This document shows, piece by piece, positions 43,879 to 52,932 of a stretch of 64,000 bases of DNA. Location: assembly GCF_913775985.1 (NCBI RefSeq), contig NZ_CAJYMB010000147.1, positions 310,001-374,000 on the forward strand, read 5' to 3'. Made by a program: the position numbers and the translations under genes. The DNA comes from an uncultured Pluralibacter sp. (lineage in GTDB: Bacteria; Pseudomonadota; Gammaproteobacteria; Enterobacterales; Enterobacteriaceae). The notes below the pieces were generated by a model, which was given only the letters and a program-made list of their open reading frames with translations, was not told where the DNA came from and made no database searches. How positions within the stretch are numbered: position 1 is the stretch's first letter; every line of letters begins with the position of its first letter.

Positions 43879-43965
43879 TGGTGCGAGGGGGGGGACTTGA
43901 ACCCCCACGTCCGTAAGGACACTAACACCTGAAGCTAGCGCGTCTACCAATTCCGCCACCTTCGC
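43879..43965 (-). tRNA. leuV: tRNA-Leu (CAG)
   Basis: The first gene of the tRNA-Leu operon on the minus strand, with anticodon CAG, a long variable arm and encoded CCA. As in E. coli, the operon sits next to rsmC. Confidence 0.97.
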
Positions 43966-44008
43966 ATACCATCGATTCTTAAGAAAAGAATCGCTACCAC
44001 GGAGGCGC

Positions 44009-44036
44009 ATTCTAGTGGTTTTCGGACTTTCGTCAA
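44009..44036 (-). promoter_or_regulatory. promoter of the tRNA-Leu operon
   Basis: On the minus strand: TTGACG, a 16-nt spacer, TAGAAT, then a GCGCC discriminator. The near-consensus elements and GC-rich discriminator are those of stringently controlled stable-RNA promoters. Confidence 0.85.
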
Positions 44037-44084
44037 CAGTTAATTGCGGGTAACCGATCGAATGCTGGAAAAATGGGCAAAAGA

Positions 44085-44107
44085 AAACGCCCGGCTGGCG
44101 GGCGTTT
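44085..44107 (-). terminator. rho-independent terminator of rsmC
   Basis: AAACGCCCG / CGGGCGTTT, a 9-bp stem with a 5-nt loop. On the minus strand it is followed by TTCTTTT. It lies 11 nt after the rsmC stop codon. Confidence 0.85.
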
Positions 44108-44118
44108 GCGGGGGAGAA

Positions 44119-45147
44119 CTACTTTTTCGCCTGGCGAGTCATCACCGTGCGGTACACCTTAAAGCGGCCGGTTTGAGCCAGCACTTCATGAAAGCCGAAG
44201 GTTTCGTCCAGCACCTGCGGATAGGGCAGGAAAGCGTTAGCGACAATCCGTAGCTCGCCGCCGCTGTTCAGGTGCTTGACCGCGCCGCGTATTAACTGCT
44301 GGGCGGCTTCAAGGCTGGTCTGCATCCCGTCGTGGAACGGCGGGTTGGAGATAATCATGTCAAAGCGGCCGTTGACGTCGGAGAAGACGTTGCTGGCAAA
44401 TACCTCACCTTCAAGATCGTTTGCCGCCAGGGTCGCGCGGCTGGCTTCCACCGCCGAGGCGCCCACGTCGCACAGGCTCAGGCGCACTTTGGGCGAGTGG
44501 CTGGCGAGCACTGCGGAGAGCACGCCCGCGCCGCAGCCGACGTCCAGCACTTTTCCTTTGGTGTGCGGCGTGAACGTCGAGAGCAGCAGCTGGCTGCCCA
44601 CGTCCAGCCCGTCGCGGCTAAAGACGCCCGGCAGGGTTTTGATGGTCAGGCCGTCGAGATCGTACTGATGCCAGTAAGCTTCGGCGTTAAATTGCGGGTT
44701 CTTCTCCAGGCGACCGTGGTACAGGCCGCAGCGGCGGGCGCTGTCCACTTTGGTCAGCGGCGCGAGATCCGCCAGCATCTGCTCGGCGCTGCGCACGCCG
44801 CTGCGGTTTTCGCCCACCACGAAAATCTCGCTGCCTACCGGCATCAGAGAGAGAATATTGGTCAGCTGGTACAGGGCTTCCGGTTTGTTCTTCGGCCAGT
44901 AGTAGATCAGCGTATCGCAGTCGGCAACATCGCTGGCGTCGGCGGTCAGGCTGAAGCGGACGCTGTCGCCCATCTGGCGGCTCAGCACCTGCCAGTGGTG
45001 ATACTGCTGGGTGTGGGCGCGGCTGGCGGCCGTCTCCAGACGTGCGGGCAGGTCATCCTGCAAATCGCCGGCAAACAAAATACGGCGCGGTTCGAAATCA
45101 TCACTGTGGCGCAGCAAGACTTCACTTGCCGGGGTCAACGCAGACAT
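44119..45147 (-). CDS. rsmC: 16S rRNA m2G1207 methyltransferase RsmC
   Basis: ATG 45145-45147 ([19 protein letters not shown]) after GAGGAT gives 342 residues; E. coli RsmC has 343. The frame also contains an ATG five codons earlier. The N-terminal half is a degenerate methyltransferase-like domain ('[14 protein letters not shown]', '[14 protein letters not shown]'). The C-terminal half is catalytic: SAM motif '[15 protein letters not shown]' and '[15 protein letters not shown]' (NPPF). It methylates G1207 in the 30S subunit using SAM. It is divergent from holD. Confidence 0.96.
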   Translation of the reverse strand: MSALTPASEVLLRHSDDFEPRRILFAGDLQDDLPARLETAASRAHTQQYHHWQVLSRQMGDSVRFSLTADASDVADCDTLIYYWPKNKPEALYQLTNILSLMPVGSEIFVVGENRSGVRSAEQMLADLAPLTKVDSARRCGLYHGRLEKNPQFNAEAYWHQYDLDGLTIKTLPGVFSRDGLDVGSQLLLSTFTPHTKGKVLDVGCGAGVLSAVLASHSPKVRLSLCDVGASAVEASRATLAANDLEGEVFASNVFSDVNGRFDMIISNPPFHDGMQTSLEAAQQLIRGAVKHLNSGGELRIVANAFLPYPQVLDETFGFHEVLAQTGRFKVYRTVMTRQAKK

Positions 45148-45251
45148 AGAATACATCCTCAATATAGGTCGGCGGCGATTATAGTGGTTTGTTGGCGCAA
45201 GTTCGACGAATTTGCTATATTTCCGCGCCTGACAGACAGGAGAAAACCGCG

Positions 45252-45665
45252 ATGATATCCCGACGAGACTGGCAATTGCAGCAGCTGGGCATTACCCAGT
45301 GGTCTTTGCGCCGCCCCTCGGCGCTGCAGGGCGAAATCGCTATCTCGCTGCCTGAACACATTCGTCTGGTGATGGTGGCCCGGGCGCTGCCGCCGCTGAC
45401 CGATCCGCTGGTCAGCGACGTGCTGCGGGCGCTGGCCGTCTCGCCGGATCAGGTGCTGCAGCTGACGCCCGACCGCGTGGCGATGCTGCCCGAGGGCGGC
45501 CGCTGCAACAGCTGGCGCCTCGGCGAGGCTGAACCGGTGGCGCTGGAAGGGGCGCAGGTTGCCACGCCAGACTTTGAACAACTTCAAACCAGCCCCGCGG
45601 CCCGCGCCGCGCTCTGGCAGCAGATCTGCGCTCATGAACACGATTTCTACCCTCAGCACGACTGA
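45252..45665 (+). CDS. holD: DNA polymerase III psi subunit HolD
   Basis: ATG 45252 ([28 protein letters not shown]) gives 137 residues, the E. coli length. The N-terminal segment is the part that binds the chi subunit HolC, and the start of psi also contacts the clamp loader. The rest, '[43 protein letters not shown]', is the Rossmann-like fold. It links the clamp loader to SSB through HolC. rimI starts 32 nt before its stop codon, in another frame, so the two are translationally linked as in E. coli. Confidence 0.95.
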   Translation: MISRRDWQLQQLGITQWSLRRPSALQGEIAISLPEHIRLVMVARALPPLTDPLVSDVLRALAVSPDQVLQLTPDRVAMLPEGGRCNSWRLGEAEPVALEGAQVATPDFEQLQTSPAARAALWQQICAHEHDFYPQHD

Positions 45666-46080
45666 TTTAGCGCGCGCCTTTCAGATTGAAACCCGCGCCC
45701 ACGCCTTTCCCTGGAGCGAGAAAACGTTCGCCAGCAACCAGGGGGAGCGCTACCTTAATTTGCAGCTCGCGGTGGACGGCGAGATGGCAGCGTTCGCCAT
45801 TACGCAAATTGTGCTTGATGAAGCCACGCTGTTTAACATTGCCGTCGATCCGGCGCACCAGCGGCGCGGCCTCGGGCGCGAACTGCTGGAAGCGGTGATT
45901 GATGCGGTGGAGAAGCGCGGCGTAGCGACGCTGTGGCTGGAAGTTCGCGCCTCCAATGCGGCGGCCATCGCGCTGTATGAGAGCCTGGGATTTAACGAGG
46001 CCACCGTGCGCCGCAACTATTATCCAACTGCCGACGGTCATGAAGACGCCATTGTGATGGCGCTGCCGCTGAGCATGTAA
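45634..46080 (+). CDS. rimI: ribosomal protein S18 alanine N-acetyltransferase RimI
   Basis: ATG 45634 ([35 protein letters not shown]) gives 148 residues, as in E. coli. GNAT fold: acetyl-CoA site '[22 protein letters not shown]' (R/Q-x-x-G-x-G), then '[30 protein letters not shown]'. It acetylates the N-terminal Ala of ribosomal protein S18. It overlaps holD by 32 nt and is followed after 14 nt by yjjG. Confidence 0.96.
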   Translation: MNTISTLSTTDLARAFQIETRAHAFPWSEKTFASNQGERYLNLQLAVDGEMAAFAITQIVLDEATLFNIAVDPAHQRRGLGRELLEAVIDAVEKRGVATLWLEVRASNAAAIALYESLGFNEATVRRNYYPTADGHEDAIVMALPLSM

Positions 46081-46094
46081 GACAAGGGCCTGTG

Positions 46095-46775
46095 ATGAAC
46101 AACTGGGACTGGATTTTCTTTGACGCCGACGAGACGCTGTTCACCTTCGATTCTTTCAGCGGCCTGCAGCGGATGTTTTTCGACTACGGCGTCACTTTTA
46201 GCGACGACGACTTCCGCCGCTACCAGGCGGTAAACCAGCCGCTGTGGGTGGATTATCAAAATGGCGCCATTTCGTCGCTCCAGCTTCAGCACCAGCGCTT
46301 TGAGGGCTGGGCATCGCGCCTCAATGTCGAACCCGGCGAGCTGAACAGCGCGTTCATCAGCGCCATGGCGGAGATCTGCACCCCGCTGCCGGGCGGCGTC
46401 TCGCTGCTTAACGCGCTGCACGGCAGGGTAAAAATGGGCATCATCACCAACGGTTTTACCGCCCTGCAGCAGCGCCGCCTCGAGCGCACCGGGCTGAGCG
46501 ATCATTTTGATTTGCTGGTTATCTCCGAAGAGGTGGGCGTGGCGAAGCCGGACCGGCGCATTTTCGACTACGCGCTGCAGCAGGCGGGCAATCCCGATCG
46601 CGGCCGGGTGATGATGGTGGGTGATAACGCCTCCTCGGACGTGCTCGGCGGCATCAATGCCGGGCTGGCCACCTGCTGGCTTAACGCGCATCAGCAAACC
46701 CTGCCCGAAGGCATCAACCCGACGTGGACCGTCACCTCGCTGGCCGACCTGGAGCTACGCCTGTGTAAACATTGA
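46095..46775 (+). CDS. yjjG: pyrimidine 5'-nucleotidase YjjG (HAD family)
   Basis: ATG 46095 ([20 protein letters not shown]) gives 226 residues. The HAD nucleophile motif is FFDADETLF with Asp at positions 9 and 11. Motif II is 'GIITNGF', and motif III/IV '[18 protein letters not shown]' and '[14 protein letters not shown]'. It has a helical cap of the class C1 type. E. coli YjjG dephosphorylates UMP, dUMP and dTMP and helps remove non-canonical pyrimidine nucleotides. It is downstream of rimI and just before prfC. Confidence 0.95.
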   Translation: MNNWDWIFFDADETLFTFDSFSGLQRMFFDYGVTFSDDDFRRYQAVNQPLWVDYQNGAISSLQLQHQRFEGWASRLNVEPGELNSAFISAMAEICTPLPGGVSLLNALHGRVKMGIITNGFTALQQRRLERTGLSDHFDLLVISEEVGVAKPDRRIFDYALQQAGNPDRGRVMMVGDNASSDVLGGINAGLATCWLNAHQQTLPEGINPTWTVTSLADLELRLCKH

Positions 46776-46867
46776 TTGCCTGTCCCCGCCCGGCGGGTAA
46801 AATAGCCGCATTTTCGTATTCCACCCTCGTGGCCGCCTGGCCGCGCCGAATTGAAGAAGAATTGACT

Positions 46868-48457
46868 ATGACGTTGTCTCCCTATTTGCAGGAGGTGGCC
46901 AAGCGCCGCACTTTTGCCATTATTTCTCACCCGGATGCCGGTAAAACGACCATCACCGAAAAGGTGCTGCTGTTCGGACAGGCTATCCAGACCGCCGGTA
47001 CCGTTAAAGGCCGCGGCTCCAGCCAGCACGCCAAATCGGACTGGATGGAGATGGAAAAACAGCGCGGTATCTCCATTACTACCTCGGTGATGCAGTTTCC
47101 CTATCACGATTGCCTGGTCAACCTGCTGGACACCCCGGGGCACGAGGACTTCTCGGAAGATACCTACCGCACCCTGACCGCGGTGGACTGCTGCCTGATG
47201 GTCATCGACGCCGCGAAAGGCGTAGAGGATCGTACCCGCAAGCTGATGGAAGTTACCCGCCTGCGCGACACGCCGATCCTGACCTTTATGAACAAGCTCG
47301 ACCGCGATATCCGCGATCCGATGGAAGTGCTGGACGAAGTCGAGCGCGAGCTGAAAATCGCCTGTGCACCTATCACCTGGCCTATAGGCTGCGGCAAGCT
47401 GTTCAAAGGGGTTTACCACCTCTATAAAGATGAAACCTACCTCTATCAGACCGGTCAGGGCCACACCATTCAGGACGTGCGCATCGTTAAAGGGCTGAAT
47501 AACCCGGATCTCGATGCCGCCGTTGGCGAGGAGCTGGCCCAGCAGCTGCGCGACGAGCTGGAGCTGGTACAGGGCGCGTCTAACGAGTTTGACGAAGAGC
47601 TGTTCCTGAGCGGTGAAATTACCCCGGTATTCTTCGGTACCGCGCTGGGTAACTTCGGCGTTGACCACATGCTCGATGGCCTGGTGGCCTGGGCGCCGGC
47701 ACCGATGCCGCGCAAAACCGATACCCGCGAAGTGGAAGCTAAAGAAGAGAAGTTCTCCGGCTTCGTGTTTAAGATTCAGGCCAACATGGACCCGAAACAC
47801 CGCGACCGCGTAGCGTTTATGCGCGTGGTGTCCGGCAAATATGAGAAGGGCATGAAGCTGCGCCAGGTGCGAATCAATAAAGACGTGGTTATCTCCGATG
47901 CGCTGACCTTTATGGCCGGCGATCGCGCCCACGTGGAAGAGGCTTTCCCCGGCGATATTATCGGCCTGCACAACCACGGCACCATTCAGATTGGTGATAC
48001 CTTTACCCAGGGCGAGATGATGAAGTTCACCGGTATTCCGAACTTCGCGCCGGAGCTGTTTCGCCGCATCCGCCTGCGGGATCCGCTCAAGCAGAAGCAG
48101 CTGCTGAAAGGGCTGGTTCAGCTGTCGGAAGAGGGCGCGGTGCAGGTGTTCCGCCCGATTGCCAACAACGATCTGATTGTCGGCGCGGTAGGCGTGCTGC
48201 AGTTTGACGTGGTGGTGGCGCGCCTGAAAAGCGAGTACAACGTGGAAGCCATCTACGAATCCGTTAACGTCGCGACCGCCCGCTGGGTGGAGTGCGCGGA
48301 CGTGAAGAAATTCGAAGAGTTCAAGCGCAAGAACGAAGTACAGCTGGCGCTGGACGGCGGCGATAACCTGACCTACATCGCCCCGACGATGGTTAACCTG
48401 AACCTCACGCAGGAGCGCTATCCGGACGTGCAGTTCCGTAAAACTCGCGAGCACTAA
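46868..48457 (+). CDS. prfC: peptide chain release factor 3 PrfC
   Basis: ATG 46868 ([28 protein letters not shown]) gives 529 residues, exactly the E. coli length. Longer frames upstream are not conserved. GTPase motifs: SHPDAGKTT, '[16 protein letters not shown]' and '[10 protein letters not shown]'. Domains 2 and 3 follow ('[29 protein letters not shown]'). RF3 uses GTP to recycle RF1 and RF2 from terminated ribosomes. It is near-identical to E. coli in the visible core. A hairpin follows the stop codon. Confidence 0.98.
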   Translation: MTLSPYLQEVAKRRTFAIISHPDAGKTTITEKVLLFGQAIQTAGTVKGRGSSQHAKSDWMEMEKQRGISITTSVMQFPYHDCLVNLLDTPGHEDFSEDTYRTLTAVDCCLMVIDAAKGVEDRTRKLMEVTRLRDTPILTFMNKLDRDIRDPMEVLDEVERELKIACAPITWPIGCGKLFKGVYHLYKDETYLYQTGQGHTIQDVRIVKGLNNPDLDAAVGEELAQQLRDELELVQGASNEFDEELFLSGEITPVFFGTALGNFGVDHMLDGLVAWAPAPMPRKTDTREVEAKEEKFSGFVFKIQANMDPKHRDRVAFMRVVSGKYEKGMKLRQVRINKDVVISDALTFMAGDRAHVEEAFPGDIIGLHNHGTIQIGDTFTQGEMMKFTGIPNFAPELFRRIRLRDPLKQKQLLKGLVQLSEEGAVQVFRPIANNDLIVGAVGVLQFDVVVARLKSEYNVEAIYESVNVATARWVECADVKKFEEFKRKNEVQLALDGGDNLTYIAPTMVNLNLTQERYPDVQFRKTREH

Positions 48458-48467
48458 TCCTTCCCCC

Positions 48468-48491
48468 GGTGCGCGGCACGGGCCGCGCACC
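48468..48491 (+). terminator. hairpin after prfC
   Basis: GGTGCGCGGC-ACGG-GCCGCGCACC, a 10-bp perfect stem 10 nt after prfC. A weak pyrimidine stretch follows. Confidence 0.6.
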
Positions 48492-48797
48492 GTCTCTTCC
48501 CGGCGTTTGATTTCCTTACAGAAAGTTCTTAAATCCCCGCATTTTAGACGTTATTGACCACTTTTTGCGCGCCTGCTCAGGCACAATGAAAATTGTTGTC
48601 TATATTTAACAATGTAACGACGCACTCGCAGGTCAGTTACGCTGTTCAATGCGCATTGTCTGGTTTATTGGCCTGCTGAGTTCGTCACTACCGATATTTA
48701 TAACTGAGAATCAGCGGTGATATTACTCACCTGCCCTACAGCAATGCGATCATGAAGATCGCCTGAGCTCAGATTTAGAGCACGACATTAGGAGTCA
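48492..48797 (+). promoter_or_regulatory. osmY promoter region
   Basis: About 306 bases before osmY. The element CTATATTTAA at 48600-48609 fits a sigma-S extended -10 box and recalls the E. coli osmY promoter. The 5' untranslated region is long (about 185 nt). GGAG lies 7 nt before the start codon. Confidence 0.5.
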
Positions 48798-49394
48798 ATG
48801 ATGATGACAACACAGAAAATTTCCAAAACCCTGCTGGCCGTCATGCTGGGTACCGCGCTGGTAAGTGGTTCCGCGATGGCTGAATCCTCAACCATGGATA
48901 AAGCTGGCGACAAAATTGACAGCTCAATGAATAAAGTCGGCAACTTCATGGATGACAGCAGCATCACCGCGAAGGTGAAAGCGGCGCTGGTCGATCATGA
49001 CTCTATTAAGAGCACCGACATCTCCGTTAAAACAAACAAGAAAGTGGTTACTCTGAGCGGCTTCGTGACCAGCCAGGCGCAGGCGGAAGAGGCAGTTAAA
49101 GTGGCTAAAAGCGTTGAGGGAGTAACTTCTGTCAGCGACAAACTGCACGTTCGCGACAGCAAATCACAGTCTATGAAAGGCTATGCCGGTGATACCGCCA
49201 CCACCAGCGAAGTGAAAGCTAAGCTGCTGGCCGACGATGTTGTGCCGTCCCGCCACATCAAAGTGGAAACCACCGATGGCGTGGTGCAGCTCTCCGGTAA
49301 CGTAGAGTCTGCGGCCCAGAGCGAGCGCGCGGAAAGCATTGCTAAAGCAGTCGACGGTGTTAAGAGCGTTAAAAACGATATTAAAGTGAAATAA
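48798..49394 (+). CDS. osmY: osmotically inducible periplasmic protein OsmY
   Basis: A 198-residue protein with signal peptide ending 'VSGSAMA' before ESSTMDK. It contains two BON domains: '[62 protein letters not shown]' and '[56 protein letters not shown]'. It acts as a periplasmic chaperone-like protein. E. coli OsmY (201) is induced by hyperosmosis and stationary phase. It is followed by ytjA. Confidence 0.97.
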   Translation: MMMTTQKISKTLLAVMLGTALVSGSAMAESSTMDKAGDKIDSSMNKVGNFMDDSSITAKVKAALVDHDSIKSTDISVKTNKKVVTLSGFVTSQAQAEEAVKVAKSVEGVTSVSDKLHVRDSKSQSMKGYAGDTATTSEVKAKLLADDVVPSRHIKVETTDGVVQLSGNVESAAQSERAESIAKAVDGVKSVKNDIKVK

Positions 49395-49505
49395 ACAGGT
49401 TGGAAAACCAGCCCCCGGCGATGTTGTCCGGGAAAGACGTCTGGCATTTTGATGGCATAAATAATCCTCATAATAGCCGACATTCATTATGGTAAGGAGA
49501 ATCGT

Positions 49506-49667
49506 ATGTTTCGTTGGGGCATTATTTTTCTGGTTATCGCACTGATCGCAGCCGCGCTGGGTTTCGGCGGACTGGCGGGCACTGCGGCATGGGCAGCTAA
49601 AATCGTCTTCGTTGTCGGTATTATCCTGTTCCTGGTGAGCCTGTTTACCGGCCGCCGCCGTCCATAG
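49506..49667 (+). CDS. ytjA: YtjA, DUF1328 small membrane protein
   Basis: A 53-residue protein, [20 protein letters not shown]... ending SLFTGRRRP. Two hydrophobic helices are joined by a short Gly-rich turn, and it has a basic C-terminal tail. It is as in E. coli YtjA, a membrane protein of the stress-associated DUF1328 family. It has AAGGAGA before the ATG and a strong terminator behind it. It is too short for most ORF cut-offs. Confidence 0.93.
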   Translation: MFRWGIIFLVIALIAAALGFGGLAGTAAWAAKIVFVVGIILFLVSLFTGRRRP

Positions 49668-49689
49668 CGGACGATATTGCTTGTAACAT

Positions 49690-49713
49690 AAAGCCAGCCT
49701 TCGGGCTGGCTTT
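49690..49713 (+). terminator. rho-independent terminator of ytjA
   Basis: AAAGCCAGCC-TTCG-GGCTGGCTTT, a 10-bp perfect stem with a UUCG tetraloop followed by ATT. Confidence 0.85.
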
Positions 49714-49781
49714 ATTCATTTAAGCCACGGATGAATTGCGCTATGGTTGAAATCAAAATTAAAAATCAGCGGGCGGGCAGC

Positions 49782-50981
49782 GTGGGACAGCGGATTCCGA
49801 TTACCCTTGGCGACATATCGCCACTTTCAGTTACGCCATTTCAACCGGGAAAAATTGCGCTAGTTTGCGAAGGCGGGGGGCAGCGCGGGATTTTTACCGC
49901 CGGCGTGCTGGATGAATTTATGCGCGCCCGCTTCGATCCGTTCGATCTCTATTTAGGCACTTCTGCCGGGGCGCAAAACCTGTCGGCCTATGTCTGCAAC
50001 CAGCCGGGTTACGCCCGCAAAGTGATCACGCGCTACACTACCTCGCGCGACTTTTTCGATCCGATGCGCTTCGTGCGCGGCGGCAATCTTATCGATCTCG
50101 ACTGGTTGACCGAAGCCACCAGCAGCAAGATGCCGCTGGCGATGGACATCGGCGCACGCCGTTTTGACGGCGGCAAAAGTTTCCTGATGTGCGCCTCCCG
50201 GGCGGATGACTATTCGCCGGCTTACTTCTCGCCGACTAAAGAGACCTGGCTGGATCAGATCCGCGCCTCCAGCGCGATCCCCGGCTTTTACCGCAGCGGC
50301 GTGCTGATGGACGGCGTTAACTGGCTCGACGGCGGCGTGAGCGATGCGATCCCGGTACAGGAAGCGGTAAAACGCGGGGCCAAAACCCTGGTGGTGATCC
50401 GCACCGTGCCCTCGCAGATGTACTACACCCCGCAGTGGTTCAAGCGGATGGAGCGCTGGCTCGGGGAGAGCAGCCTGCAGCCTTTCGTTAACCTCGTGCA
50501 GCATCACGAAAAAACCTATCGCGCGATCCAGTCGTTTATTGAAAAACCGCCGGGCAACTTGCGCATTCTGGAAATTTATCCGCCGAAGCCGCTGAAAAGC
50601 ATGGCGCTCGGCAGCCGCCTGCCCGCGCTGCTCGACGATTACAATCTCGGACGCCAGTGCGGCCGCTACTTCCTCGCCACCGTTGGCAAAATTCTGGCAG
50701 CCACGCCGCCGCTGCGCCGCTTTCGGCCGCGCCTCGCGACATCTATTTCTCCGCTTGCCGCCTCTACCGCGGCCGCCGTTTCTGCGGCATCGGCGTCTCA
50801 TGATGCTGCCGCCGGAACCTCTGCCGCGGGTGGCGCTGCCTCTCCCGCGGCCGGCTCGCCGGTCGTCGCTGCTGCCATTATGGTGCCGCCTGCCGCAGTC
50901 GCCAACGATCCGCGCGGTGCCGTCATCGTCCCCGCGCCGCGGGCGAACGATTCGCGACTGGACAGCGAGGATCTGGCGTGA
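49782..50981 (+). CDS. yjjU: patatin-like phospholipase family protein YjjU
   Basis: The most conserved start is GTG 49782 (MGQRIPITLGDISPL), giving 399 residues; ATG at 49743 and 49731 are open in the same frame. The patatin fold shows 'IALVCEGGGQRGIFTAGVLDEFM' (oxyanion GGGxRG), the nucleophile GTSAG and the Asp in 'NWLDGGVSDAIPV' (DGG). It is predicted to hydrolyse lipids or acyl esters; the substrate is not known. Compared with E. coli YjjU (about 357) the C-terminal tail has an inserted Ala/Ser/Pro-rich low-complexity region of about 50 residues. The stop overlaps the yjjV GTG (GTGA). Confidence 0.9.
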   Translation: MGQRIPITLGDISPLSVTPFQPGKIALVCEGGGQRGIFTAGVLDEFMRARFDPFDLYLGTSAGAQNLSAYVCNQPGYARKVITRYTTSRDFFDPMRFVRGGNLIDLDWLTEATSSKMPLAMDIGARRFDGGKSFLMCASRADDYSPAYFSPTKETWLDQIRASSAIPGFYRSGVLMDGVNWLDGGVSDAIPVQEAVKRGAKTLVVIRTVPSQMYYTPQWFKRMERWLGESSLQPFVNLVQHHEKTYRAIQSFIEKPPGNLRILEIYPPKPLKSMALGSRLPALLDDYNLGRQCGRYFLATVGKILAATPPLRRFRPRLATSISPLAASTAAAVSAASASHDAAAGTSAAGGAASPAAGSPVVAAAIMVPPAAVANDPRGAVIVPAPRANDSRLDSEDLA

Positions 50982-51772
50982 GCTTCCGCTTTGTCGACAC
51001 CCACTGCCACTTTGATTTTCCGCCCTTCGTTGACGATGCGCAGGCCAGCCTCGATCGCGCCGCGCGGGCGGGCGTGGAGCGCATTATTGTGCCCTCCACC
51101 GAGGCGGAGCGCTTTGCGGCCGTGCTGGCGCTGGCCGAGCGCTATTCCCCGCTGTACGCCGCGCTGGGCCTGCATCCAATTATTATCGAGCGCCACGGCG
51201 ATGACAGCCTGCAGCAGCTTGAAAACCTGCTGGCCCGCCGTCCGGCAAAGCTGATCGCCATCGGCGAGATCGGCCTCGATTTGTATCGTGACGATCCGCA
51301 GTTTGACCGCCAGGAGGCGATCCTCGACGCGCAGCTGGCGCTGGCGAAACGCTACGATCTGCCGGTGATCCTCCACTCCCGCCGCACCCACGACAAGCTG
51401 GCTATGCACCTGCGCCGCCACGCCCTGCCGCGAACCGGCGTGGTGCACGGTTTTGCCGGCAGCCTCCAGCAGGCGGAGCGCTTCGTGGCGCTCGGCTATA
51501 AGATTGGCGTTGGCGGCACCATTACCTATCCGCGCGCCAGCAAAACCCGCGAGGTGATGGCCCGGCTGCCGCTGTCGGCGCTGCTGCTGGAAACCGACGC
51601 CCCGGACATGCCGCTCAACGGCTTCCAGGGGCAGCCAAACAGGCCGGAGCGGGCGGCGCAGGTATTTGAAACCCTGTGCGAGCTGCGCCCGGAAGCGGCG
51701 GATGAGATTGCCGATGCGCTGCTGGCTACTACCCGGCAGATCTTTTCCCTGCCGGACCCACACGCAGCCTGA
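50978..51772 (+). CDS. yjjV: TatD-family metal-dependent hydrolase YjjV
   Basis: A 264-residue protein starting with GTG that overlaps the yjjU stop. TatD features: metal site 'DTHCHFDFP', 'IGEIGLDLYRD' (Glu ligand), 'LHSRRTHDKLA' (His), 'VHGFAG' (His) and 'LLETDAPDMP' (Asp). These proteins are Mg/Mn-dependent DNases or phosphoesterases. The E. coli YjjV substrate is not well defined. It is translationally coupled to yjjU, and is the last gene before the deo operon. The yjjW and yjjI genes that follow it in E. coli are missing. Confidence 0.93.
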   Translation: MSFRFVDTHCHFDFPPFVDDAQASLDRAARAGVERIIVPSTEAERFAAVLALAERYSPLYAALGLHPIIIERHGDDSLQQLENLLARRPAKLIAIGEIGLDLYRDDPQFDRQEAILDAQLALAKRYDLPVILHSRRTHDKLAMHLRRHALPRTGVVHGFAGSLQQAERFVALGYKIGVGGTITYPRASKTREVMARLPLSALLLETDAPDMPLNGFQGQPNRPERAAQVFETLCELRPEAADEIADALLATTRQIFSLPDPHAA

Positions 51773-52091
51773 ATGTTATAATTTTTTCATTTCCCGATCC
51801 TGCCGCAGCGCCCGCCCGCGCTGCATCTCACTACCTGTCTCTGAAGCTCTGCTAAAAGAGTGTGCAAATTTAATGCCGCTGAATGTTATAATCGCAACAT
51901 TCCCGTAGCGGCTATTTTTCCCGCTTTTCTGCATTTTTTGTGCCGACAAGAGTGACGAATGTCGCATTTTCAGGATGGCTATTTGCAGCTTGTTTTCATC
52001 AACTGTGATGGGGATCGACGTGAATCTATCGCGCGCTGTTAAAATAATCACATAGCCGTCCAGCACCTGTTTCACGATATCCGGAGATAAC
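51773..52091 (+). promoter_or_regulatory. deo operon control region (two DeoR-like operators, CRP site)
   Basis: DeoR-like sites: TGTTATAATCGCAACA at 51884-51899 and TGTTAAAATAATCACA at 52037-52052, each at least 11 of 16 against the E. coli consensus TGTTAGAATTCTAACA. A partial third copy of the half-site lies at 51774-51789. A CRP half-site TGTGA-N6-TCGAC lies at 52004-52019 and matches E. coli deoP2 site 1. The spacing of the operators (about 150 nt) would allow looping. P1 has -10 TATAAT overlapping the first operator. Confidence 0.7.
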
Positions 52092-52871
52092 ATGACCGAC
52101 TTAACCGCAAGCAGCCTGCGCGCCCTCAAGCTGATGGACTTGACCACTCTCAATGATGACGACACCGATGAAAAAGTGATTGCCCTGTGCCATCAGGCGA
52201 AAACCCCGGTGGGCAACACCGCCGCCGTCTGCATCTATCCGCGCTTTATTCCCGTCGCCCGCAAAACCCTTAACGCCCAGGGCACGCCGGACGTTCGCAT
52301 CGCCACGGTGACCAACTTCCCGCACGGTAATGACGACATCGACATCGCGCTGGCAGAAACCAAAGCCGCCATCGCTTACGGTGCCGATGAAGTGGACGTG
52401 GTATTCCCGTACCGCGCGCTGATCGCCGGTAACGAGCAGGTGGGACACGATCTGGTGAAAGCCTGCAAAGAAGCGTGCGCCGCGGCGGACGTACTTCTGA
52501 AAGTGATTATCGAAACCGGCGAGCTGAAAGAAGAAGCGCTGATCCGCAAGGCGTCTGAAATCGCCATCCGCGCCGGGGCAGACTTCATTAAAACCTCCAC
52601 CGGTAAAGTGCCGGTCAACGCCACACCGGAAAGCGCGCGCATCATGCTGGAAGTTATTCGCGACATGGGCGTGCAGAAAACCGTTGGCTTTAAGCCCGCG
52701 GGCGGCGTGCGCAGCGCGGAAGATGCGCAGCAGTATCTGGCCATCGCCGATGATCTGTTCGGCGCCGACTGGGCCGATGCCCGCCACTACCGCTTCGGCG
52801 CCTCCAGCCTGCTGGCAAGCCTGCTGAAAGCGCTCGGCCACGGCGACGGCAAAAGCGGCAGCAGCTACTAA
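52092..52871 (+). CDS. deoC: deoxyribose-phosphate aldolase DeoC
   Basis: A 259-residue class I aldolase, the E. coli length and sequence. Schiff-base Lys167 ('DFIKTSTGK'), proton-relay Lys201 ('GFKPAGG') and Asp102 ('DEVDVVFP') are all present. It splits 2-deoxyribose 5-phosphate into acetaldehyde and glyceraldehyde 3-phosphate. It is the first gene of deoCABD. The ribosome site is CCGGAGAT. It should be repressed by DeoR and CytR and activated by CRP. Confidence 0.98.
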   Translation: MTDLTASSLRALKLMDLTTLNDDDTDEKVIALCHQAKTPVGNTAAVCIYPRFIPVARKTLNAQGTPDVRIATVTNFPHGNDDIDIALAETKAAIAYGADEVDVVFPYRALIAGNEQVGHDLVKACKEACAAADVLLKVIIETGELKEEALIRKASEIAIRAGADFIKTSTGKVPVNATPESARIMLEVIRDMGVQKTVGFKPAGGVRSAEDAQQYLAIADDLFGADWADARHYRFGASSLLASLLKALGHGDGKSGSSY

Positions 52872-52932
52872 TTTCCTTTCTCTCACGCGGCGGCAAATGG
52901 CGCCGCGTCCGGTCTGAAATAACGGAGGACCC

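Noticed and set aside
43648-43965. Regular repeats that could be taken for a CRISPR array
   Set aside because: The repeats are three 87-nt tRNA-Leu genes with short spacers; no CRISPR arrays or cas genes were seen in the window.
46691-48490. 599-codon antisense ORF over prfC
   Set aside because: Mirror frame of a highly biased GC-rich gene; prfC on the plus strand is certain.
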